Part shown: piece by piece, positions 24,901 through 33,157 of the stretch
Numbering within the stretch: position 1 is the stretch's first letter
How the letters are laid out: every line of letters starts with the position of its first letter
NCBI RefSeq assembly: GCF_000346465.2
Contig: NC_034011.1
Span: 26,037,941-26,101,940 of the forward strand
Origin: Prunus persica
Lineage: Eukaryota; Streptophyta; Magnoliopsida; Rosales; Rosaceae
Direction: 5' to 3'
DNA: 64,000 bases
The notes under the pieces: generated by a model
What the model was told of the DNA's origin: nothing
Database searches by the model: none
What the model saw: only the letters and a program-made list of their open reading frames with translations
Made by a program: the position numbers and the translations under genes

Positions 24901-27760
24901 CTTGAAATTGTAATAAGACATAAGGAATATAAGATACAAAATGAAAACTTACCAACATAGTACAGCAACTTATATCTTTTCTAGTGAACATGTTATTGTA
25001 AAATAGGATAGCCAGCAATAGTTGAGCTCCCACTTTAGGATCCATTGTAGCAATAGCAGCCAAAGAATCTAGAGCAGTGCTCCCCAGCGACTGATGCATC
25101 ACTAAAACACCAGAAATGGCACAGAGTAACAAGGGCATTCCTGCAAGAACACATAGTGGGGAATACGTGAATATGATGCAAATGAAATGAACTTTTAAAC
25201 AAATGCACCAAATCAATCAACTACCAGTTACTTCATGCTTAGGAACTCAGGGAAATGCAGGTGCTTTCTAAGCATTTACCAGTTATGAATCTTTCTTGAG
25301 GCTGAGACAGAGGTAGGGAGGACTTTTGTCTCTCAACAATCCATAAAGTGTACTCTCGTAGTTCAGAAGCCCAAGATCTTGATACGTCATGAATCTCTTT
25401 GCCATCAGTTTTACCACTAGAAGCAAAATTTAAGAAGAAACTGGACGATGAATAAGGATCCTGAAAAGCAGAAAATTGATATTTTATAAAACCCAATCAT
25501 CCTTTGCTAGAAAAGAGTTGCAGGTTTCTATTAGAGCCGTAAAAATAATGTCAATCTACATGCAATACGGACAAATACTATTTTCTTACTTCTTTTAAGA
25601 ACAGGTTACAAACTTAGACTCCTGCAAGAACGAATAACTATGAATTGAAAACATAGAACACATTCACACAACTCTAAGATAAATAGCCACAGGATACTTC
25701 AATTTTGCAAGAAGATTAAAACACCCTTATTTTAACAAACAAAAGAATTAAGAATATGAGAAGAAAAAAAAGTAACTACACCTGAAACCATAGATGCCGT
25801 AAGATTCTAAAAACAATAGATCCAGGTGTGCTTAGGGATGGATATCCTGCTTCTTTGCTTGGTTTATGCGTTGGTGCTATCAAAACTGTTACTAAGAGCT
25901 TTTCTAACATGGCAAGCAAATCTGTAGCTGCTCCTTTGACATACTTAGAAGGAGACGACAGTAGGCTAATGACAGGAAATATGAATAAAAGCTCCTCACT
26001 CAGAACACATGCTGTTCTGTCAACAACATATTCTACAAGAGTAAATAAAATTTTATATAAGAAAAAAGCAGTAGAGCATCATGATGGTATAGAAGTAGTA
26101 AGATAAACAGACTAACAATTTGTAACAGATTCTTAGAGACACCAACACCTTTCACAAAATTGCCTAAATGTAGAGATTATCAAATTGTAAATAAAATAAA
26201 ATTTGAGCATACCATTTCCATACTTCCACTTCAAGAGAAGGTGGAGAAGTTTCAATGTAGAAAGTTGTTCATGCTCAAGCTCTGACTGAACGAGGATAAT
26301 AAATAAGGTAAGCATAGCTGATGATAATTTAGGCACATAATGCAACCCAATATCTTTCTGGGCAAACAATAAGTGCTTGGACAGTTCAAGTATGGGCTCA
26401 ATCAAACCAGAGTGCATGTGAGCAGCTGAAGAAATTGAAAGAATTTTCTCAAACAGTTCCAAACCACAGAGATGAGCCTCAGCAATCAGCTGCCAACAAG
26501 GACAGGACAAAATGATTTTATCATTAATTCCAGGGGAAAAAAAACACGACCAAAGAGAGAGGCTAAGAATATACCGATCCAGTTCCTGCCAAATGCCTCA
26601 GAACCACTGTATATGCATCCACCATACATTCCGCAAAATATATGAAATTCCTAAAATCCTGAGAATTTTCAAGAAATAACCTAAGTAGCATCAAGCCAAG
26701 TCGAAACAGTTATCACATCCTATCTCCCCCACAAAATTTAAATTATTCCCCCCCAACCACGATACAGTAGAAGCACAAGAAGCCTACTCACTTGTGAATT
26801 CTTGTGCGGAACGAATGGAAGACAGTCGGTTAACATTTTAAGGACTGGCATTGCCTCAAGAGGAATTGAGCAACAAAGAGAGGCCATCGATGATATTAGA
26901 TGCCTTGCAAACAGGGATGAAGTGTCCAAAAAAGGTACCCTTAAGATTGAATAATTTAAGAAGGATCTTAAGAATTCACATACTTCCACCATTCCCAACT
27001 GCTTATTATGTGCCATAAACAATAAAACTTGCTGCACAAGTTCAGACTCAGCGTCGGGTCGGCATGACAGAACCTGTCAACCATCAACACACAACGAATC
27101 AAGATTCAAACTCTCCATTCATTTACCTGCATTCTTATAATATTCAAATCATTCAACAAAATCAACATTCAAATTCTACTAATAAGTTTGGTTGTATCAA
27201 ACGTGCAACACCCCATTAGTTTCGGAACTGAATTCAAATTACACTAGACCGTTTTGTTCAAAATTTCATTCCGCAGTACAATTCCTGTTATCCAATTTCC
27301 ATACAATGCCATTCATCATTTCTGTTCAACCAAACAGAGTCTAAATAAGAACCATCATTTTCCTTTTACCTTAACAAAGGGGTGAGTCTCCGTGGCACTG
27401 AACGACCACTTGCCATTGCTCCTCTGAAACCCTAACCGAACTAGATACCCCAACCCTTTGACGAAAAGGTCGACGAACTTCGGGCCTGATCCTTCGAGTG
27501 CGGACTGGAGCTCTAGTAACCCGCGAGAGATATCTATTTTGGAGTCCGTCACGAGGCTGCATAGCTCGCGAACCGATTGGTCAACAACAGCTGGGGAGGT
27601 GGAGTGGAGGCACTGAGAAATGGCTTCTCTTCCGGGTTCGGACTCGAAGTCCAAATACTTCGGGGCGGATCGGAGCTTCAAGAAGATTGAGATTACGGCG
27701 TATTTTTGGAGCGACGGTTGAGGAACCCGGGTTTTCTCCAGCAAGGGAGTGTACGAGTCC

Positions 27761-27762
<2 letters not shown>
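16298..27762 (-). CDS. RST1: RST1 (RESURRECTION 1), exosome-Ski adaptor, intact
   Basis: I reassembled 25 exons (high to low): 27762-27370, 27073-26792, 26658-26575, 26489-26213, 26032-25782, 25460-25280, 25140-24953, 24825-24725, 24632-24557, 24062-23931, 23844-23763, 23348-23276, 22886-22718, 22516-22386, 22248-22157, 21688-21597, 21526-21311, 21206-21129, 20407-20225, 20094-19198, 19097-18828, 18262-17603, 17313-17163, 16949-16831, 16663-16298. All phases close, giving 1847 aa, close to the Arabidopsis protein (about 1841). The N-terminus ([17 protein letters not shown]) and the DUF3730 region match RST1. It is an all-helical HEAT-like protein with no catalytic motif. Known role in Arabidopsis: with RIPR it bridges the cytoplasmic exosome and Ski complex, limiting siRNA production from mRNAs; mutants have wax and embryo defects. 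Parts are duplicated at 30461-32220 and 33149-35648. Confidence 0.93.
21919..21952. repeat. (CT)n microsatellite in RST1 intron 15
   Basis: An uninterrupted CT run, on the sense strand of RST1 a GA run, inside the intron between the exons at 22248-22157 and 21688-21597. Far enough from both splice sites that no splicing effect is obvious. Confidence 0.85.
23425..23700. repeat. Possible DNA-transposon relic in RST1 intron 11
   Basis: The intron between the exons at 23844-23763 and 23348-23276 holds CCCCTGAACTTTAGGTCAT and a diverged second copy (CTCTGAACTTTAAAATATG), the kind of terminal sequence seen in Mutator-like MITEs. No intact terminal inverted repeats were found. Confidence 0.35.

Positions 27763-27796
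<34 letters not shown>
27763..27796. promoter_or_regulatory. (GA/CT)n tract in the RST1 5' UTR
   Basis: About 16 GA units abut the RST1 start codon; in the mRNA they form a CU tract directly upstream of the AUG. GAGA/CT tracts near plant start sites bind BPC proteins in DNA and can affect translation in RNA; either effect here is inference. Confidence 0.6.
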
Positions 27797-27797
<1 letters not shown>

Positions 27798-28050
27798 AAG
27801 TTACCGTTTCAGGGAATATGGATGAGCGGTGGCGCGTAAGGTGATACGACGTCGCAGATATGTGCTTTGGATTTTCGGCCCGTACGGTTTGAATCTGCTG
27901 AATCTTTTACTAACGCAGTCCAGCCCAGTTGTGCCAGGGGCTCATTCGTGCAAGTTAGCGCCCAATATTTTTCTTAACAAACCCTCATTTTCTGAAAACA
28001 TGTCCCAATACCTTTGTTGGGATATACTTTTAATAAATTATATTTATGCA

Positions 28051-28452
28051 GTATAGCCGAACGGCTGTACTTTTAAGATATTCTATTTTCGGGTATAGCC
28101 GGACGGCTGGTGTCAGTAGCCTTTCTGCGGCATGTTTCGGCTCGAGTATAGCCGTGCGGCTATACGCTATTACATGTCAGAGTATAGCCGCGCGGCTATA
28201 CCTTTCAGATGTTATATTTATCGGGTATCGCCACGCGGCTATACTTTTAAGCTATTATATTTTGAAGTATAGCCGGGCGGCTTCACTGTTAAAATATTCT
28301 ATTTTATTGTATAGCCGACCGGCTATACTGTTAGGCAATTATATTGGATTATAGCCGGGCGGCTATACTCTTAAGATATTATATTTTGGAGTAGAGCCGC
28401 ACGGCTATAATATTAAAATATTCTATTTTGGGGTATAGCCGACCGGCTATAC
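28051..28452. repeat. Ten-unit tandem array of palindromes GTATAGCCG-NN-CGGCTATAC
   Basis: Units start at 28051, 28093, 28146, 28182, 28225, 28267, 28309, 28349, 28391 and 28433, a period of about 42 bp with outliers of 53 and 36. Each unit is a 20-bp near-perfect palindrome with 9-bp arms around a 2-bp centre; units 3, 4, 7 and 10 have perfect arms. The centres vary: AA, GA, TG, CG, CG, GG, AC, GG, CA, AC. Spacers are AT-rich (TTTTAAGATATTCTATTTT-like). The array sits about 290 bp upstream of the RST1 ATG and ends 6 bp before the chimeric pseudogene block. It has no spacer-plus-repeat logic of a CRISPR. The family is unknown to me; it could be a small satellite, a transposon subterminal region or a protein-binding array. 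Confidence 0.9.
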
Positions 28453-28458
28453 CTTTAA

Positions 28459-30431
28459 TTGGTTTTCTCGAACTAGATTTGATTTCCAGAGTCCTTTGAA
28501 GTATGCAATGATTCATTCATTAGAAGCTTTCTACATTCTGCACCGCGGATTGCCATGACTCTCCTCCGGATGACAGATGGTGAGTTTGTGCTTGGGCAGT
28601 AACTATTCTGAGAGTTCCAAATGCGAACTGTAAAATCATCCGAAGAAGTTGCCATCTTCCCAACCTCAAAATGGGACCTATTAAAATTTGGAAACTGTTT
28701 AATCATTTGTCATGAAGTATTTAAAACCGGCAGCATTAGGTTAGAAAGAAAGAAAAAAAAATACCAATCCACTGCTGTAACTTCTCCGTCATGGCTTTTC
28801 AATATTACAGGATCTTCTTGAGGCTTGTTTACCTGGGTTGACATTGCCAACAAGGTCAGTCTCTAATCAAGACCAATATCAAGAGCTCCTAAAAGAACAA
28901 ATCTTACCTGCCAAATGTAGGCATTTCCATCACTGGAACCACTGAGTATGTGAGCAGCATCAGGGCTAATAATTGACTGCAATTACATAATTGAAACCAA
29001 GACTAGTAAGTCGGCAGGAAATCAGTTGGCATGACAAACCGGGTTAGTGCACTTTTAAACAGCAAGGTGGACATTAAGGCTCAGTTCATCTTTATAGCTC
29101 AATATAATCTTCACGGGTTAAGTACATACGACATTTAACCTTCTCAGTAGACTCTAGGTGAGGGGATGTCTGTGTGACGACATTTTTCAAACTTCTAGTA
29201 TCCCAAAACTTGACAATGCTGAAATGAAGCATAAGATCAAATCAAACAACAATCTCATATCACTTGGTATGACATAACGTCTGAGTAAGAAATTTAGGAT
29301 TCAATTCTGCCATTTCACTGCCACTGTTCCGTATATAGTATATACCTGTCCACAGCTCCACCAGCAGCAATGGAAACCTCATCTTTAAGATAAAGAACTG
29401 CTGTGATGCTCATGGAAGCAGCCTGAAAAGCTGAGTCTGAGTAAAGAGTACGTAACAAATTTAATAAGAACTATTATCAGAAACAAACCTTTCCGCGCCT
29501 TACACGCTTATCCCGATTCTCGAAAATGAAAATAGCTTTACATGAAATAATTTACCATATTGCAATCTCCCCGTGAATATTTTTGGAGCTTGAATTACAT
29601 CTCATATCCCAAAGAGCAAAGGAGCCATCTCTCGAACCAGAGACAATAATCTCTGTCAGATAAGAAGAATCAGTGGTTTAAATTAGTTGTATTTCTATTA
29701 GTTATTTCACAAATATAGCATAAGAGAGAATGAGTACAAAAACCCACAACAGATGAAAATCTAAACCTACCAGGATTAGTTGGTTGAGGACAGAGAGATT
29801 TCACACTTCCTGTGTGCCCCATCAGTATTGCAGTACATTTCTTTTCCTGAATATCCCATACCTTGATCTGGAGGAAGATAAAAAGGCCAAGGAAAACACA
29901 GTCAATAAGAAACTGAACTAGCTGTGATGTGAAGGACAATTATGTAAATATAACCTTCCTTATACCAAATTTCATAGCTTTATTTACAGAGTTATCTGTT
30001 ACTTAAAAGTTATAGCACATTGTAGTAAGAGCTTATTCCTAATAAATTCAATCCAATTTTCTAAAATCCTCTAAGGAAGATGAAAACATTGTTATGATCA
30101 CAAAACCTACACAGTATCCAGGCAGGACTAGAACTTAATAACTTACAGTTTGATCACCAGAAGCTGTCATAATTTGAGTATCATCCTGCAAAACCACATG
30201 TATTGCAAAAACACATTAGCACTAAAAAAATATGCAAAACTAAATTTGATGCAAAAACACACAACAATCTTAAATACTCCTACTTATCTGCTATGATTTC
30301 ATAACAATCCCAATGGCATAAACACAGGACCCCATCGTTTAACCCTTTTTACTTGATCATAACCGAAAGTACTTTAAAAACAGTTGCCCTTTTGATTAGT
30401 TCCATATTAGCAGCAAGATAAGTTTCCAATT
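28459..30431 (-). pseudogene. Truncated CDT2 duplicate, piece A
   Basis: A near-identical copy of the intact CDT2 gene from about 56345 to 59035, same orientation, with introns. Damage: about 27 bp missing from the last exon (near 28480), after which the frame stops early; the interval matching 56972-57541 is missing (junction near 29068), which removes exons 11 and 12; the interval matching 58023-58111 is missing (junction near 29513), which removes exon 8; first exons 1-4 and the promoter are absent. The 3' end of the CDS, including the terminal PIP-like box, is also absent. Intron presence shows DNA-level copying and not retroposition. Confidence 0.92.
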
Positions 30432-30460
30432 TCCATTTCTAATTGTCCAATTTCTAGAAG

Positions 30461-32220
30461 GCAATCCTACATTCAGCATGCAGGCTAGGAGGCTTCCTGC
30501 TCCTATACAAGATGCCATAAGTAAGCTGTGATAGAAGGTGCCAGATTTTTTGACAGACAATAATTCAGAAATGAGCTCCCTGTAGCCATTCACTAAATGG
30601 CGTACTTCATTATCATCCATCAGTTCTAATATTTGGCAGAATTCGACTATAATGGGAAGTGCAAGACAGGATCCTACTGATAAAACTATGTCAGAACCCC
30701 CACTAAAAGACCAACACCCTTGAACTAGTGTAGTCATATGTGGAATCCATGAAATGATCAAGTCTTTTATCTTGAGAACAGCATCATGTGCCCCAGCTCT
30801 GTACAGTGCACCAACAGAACTCGCCAAACCAACAACAAGTCCAGCAACACCCCAGATATCTTCGAGAGAGTCATCAAAGTTCTCATGTGACAGTTCAGCA
30901 GTTATATTCATATCTATACCAAATGTGTTAGGTGGAAAGTAGGCAGATAGACTTTCCATAACATCAGATGGCAACTGAGTGAGCTGACCTATCATGAGTG
31001 ATAATGCCTTAACTATCATACCAAGCAAGTCTGCTTCCGTCATCTTGCCTGTTTCTTTGTCCATGTCAGAATTATCACCAGCATCAACCCTGGTAAGAAG
31101 ATCTTGACAAGAAAAACCCAAGGCAAGCCCACAGGCTCCTCTGACAAGGGTGCTATTGCTACTACACATAACCTGAAAGCATGCACTATTAGTGAAAAAA
31201 CCATGGGCAAGGAAAAAGGGGGAGATCAACACCAGCTTTTTGAAGAAAAAATAAGAAAGAAAAAAAAAGAATTGAGAATGTCAAATAGAAATTTACAAAC
31301 GTCAACAAGTGCAGTGATATTCTCAAACTTTTGCTTATGATCTGTTACATGTAGGCAACTTGAGATCAATCCAAGAGAAATCGCAGCAGACCATTTGCGG
31401 TATTCATGTTCATGCTGGACCAACCAATTCAACATAAATTTTGAGGCATCTGATTTAACAGCGTGTGCAGATGGAGGCAAGACCTAACAAACAGCAACCA
31501 TAGCCAAAATTTAAGGATGAGGTAAAGCATGTAAGACCTAGTATAGAGACATTACAAATTATAAAAGTTAAACCTGCAAGAGAGAATATATCAGACCGTG
31601 GAGAGCCTTCAACTTCACTGAGTAAATTATTTTTCCTCTTTTCTTGCTATTTGAGTCAGAACTTCACTGACTAAGTTGAAGCTTCAGTTTCTGAGATCAT
31701 TTTTCTAGTTGGATAATGCTGTCTATTTGTCACTCCTGCTTCTTTTCTTTTTTTTCCTTCAAGTTCTTTAGATCATTGTAATATCAGGTCATAGTTTCTC
31801 AAGGTGTTTCTCTAGTATACTTTGCATATTTGGTTTTGTTCCTTTTTTTTAATAATCTTTTTACTTTTTTTTTTCTTTTTTTTTATAAAAGTTAGCAGGA
31901 TTCCAGCTACTCACGAGTCATGACACCAATTAATCGATGCTCAAAATACTACCTGTGTAAGCAAAAATCAATATTGAAAAGAAAATGATATGATGTTTTC
32001 TTCAAATAATGCCATAAATGCCCAAGGTATACGGGGCAGAATAGATTCCAATAAACTTTTCCATCTAATGGAAATCAAAGATAATTGATAAAGTTAAAAC
32101 CGGATGGTACCATATCATACATCTTTTAACAGTAAACACAAAATATGCAAAGCACTCAGATTATGAAGTTTACATAAAATATCCCACAACATAGAACTCT
32201 TACCACACAAAGTGCACCAA
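30461..32220 (-). pseudogene. RST1 duplicate fragment, piece B (exons 18-20)
   Basis: Copy of RST1 19383-21146 in the parental orientation. It holds the end of exon 18, all of exon 19 (31483-31301 region) and the first two-thirds of exon 20, with introns. The reading frame in exon 20 is still open down to the junction, with scattered substitutions against the parent. It lacks any start codon context and both ends of the gene. Junctions: about 29 bp of filler separate it from piece A on the left; on the right it joins a second CDT2 piece directly at 32220-32225. Confidence 0.92.
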
Positions 32221-32224
32221 TATG

Positions 32225-32733
32225 CAAATCATTTGTCATGAAATATTTAAAACCGGCAGCATTACGTTAGAAAATTTGATAGTCTCTACAATATTAGTGT
32301 ATGGTACTACAGGGTTATTTGCTGAATCCCATGGCTGCAATTTCCAGGTAGTGTTCCTTCGAGTAGCCAATTCAATTTACAACAAAAGATGCAAATCAGA
32401 GTAAAAAGTACCTGTTGTCCATACATGAGGCTGAAATAAACAATCCGTTTAAATCTTAGGATAAGCTAGTTATACCATGTAATTTTCTTTCCTGGAATGA
32501 AGAGGATCGCTAGTTGCCAAGACATCATCAATATGCTACTTTACCACAAAGGAAAAATATATATACACGCACACCCAATATGACTAGATCTCCAGCTATT
32601 GCTGTCCAGCACATATCATCAAGGTGGACATTAAGGCTCAGTTCATCTTTATAGCTCAATATAATCTTTACGGGTTAAGTACATACGACATTTAACCAGT
32701 GATAAATAAGCACCATCATATCCGTTCAGACTA
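32225..32733 (-). pseudogene. CDT2 duplicate fragment, piece C
   Basis: Matches CDT2 at 56611-56658, then jumps to 57107-57655, with smaller internal gaps. It includes a copy of exon 11 (about 32430-32509). Notably it covers much of the interval that piece A lost (56972-57541), while both pieces contain the parent sequence around 57545-57600 (A at 29069-29130, C at 32622-32680). So A and C are not simply two halves of a single copy. Confidence 0.85.
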
Positions 32734-32768
32734 TGGATTAAAAATAAAAAGAGAAAAAAGAATCACAC

Positions 32769-33157
32769 CTGTTTCATCTTCAATTTTTCTTTTTAGAGCA
32801 CCGAGAGGGCCAAGCAAGGGACGAAGTGCATCATTACTGTACTTCAATGTAGCTGCACCAGCAATCTTAAATCTTGAAGCTCAACACACACACACACACA
32901 TATATATATATTATTGCCTAAGGGATGTCACTGGTTAAAAACAAAAGACAAAAGAACTCAGTTGAAAACTCAACCTAATCGAGGAGAAATTCTATCATCT
33001 TGAGTGCGTGGCAAGCTGATCTCTCTCTCTCCATGTGGTTAAGTATTTGAATGCGACCTTTGCGTCCCGGCTCTAAGCTTTCACAAATAATATCTAAAGG
33101 AATTCCAGCAGGTTTTATATCCAAGTGAACTGCAGTAATTCCTCTTTGATTGGTCAT
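32769..33157 (-). pseudogene. Two-exon fragment of a polyribonucleotide nucleotidyltransferase (PNPase) gene
   Basis: Upstream exon about 33157-32975 reads RGITAVHLDIKPAGIPLDII..., the second RNase PH core of organellar PNPase; downstream exon 32852-32769 reads ATLKYSNDALRPLLGP... then ALKRKIEDETG, the start of the KH-domain region. The intron between has GT-AG ends and carries an (AC)n(AT)n SSR. A 2-bp gain in a GA run near 33024 shifts the frame: after HMERE the expected ISLPRTQDDRISPRL continues only in another frame. No parent PNPase gene lies in this window. In Arabidopsis a mitochondrial PNPase gene is close to APRF1 and pescadillo, as I recall, so the parent may be nearby. Confidence 0.85.
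32886..32911. repeat. (AC)n(AT)n compound microsatellite
   Basis: ACACAC units pass directly into TATATA units inside the intron of the PNPase fragment. Confidence 0.85.

Noticed and set aside
28046..28354. Open frame of 102 codons through the palindrome array, with a 14-residue periodic peptide
   Set aside because: The frame stays open because the 42-bp period is a multiple of three and the unit has no stop in that frame. There is no domain, and unit-length outliers break the periodicity.
28051..28452. CRISPR-like array
   Set aside because: Nuclear plant DNA; the spacers are similar to each other and AT-rich instead of unique, and the repeats are palindromes with variable centres.
28433..28462. 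Helitron 3' end (hairpin then CTRR)
   Set aside because: The last palindrome is a hairpin near the block edge, but no CTRR end followed by T was found at the right distance and no 5' TC end was identified. Kept only as a test for the chimeric locus.
30396..31232. Expressed RST1 paralogue
   Set aside because: It has a long open frame, but both ends of the gene are missing and the rest of the locus is rearranged pieces of other genes; the open frame reflects recent copying.
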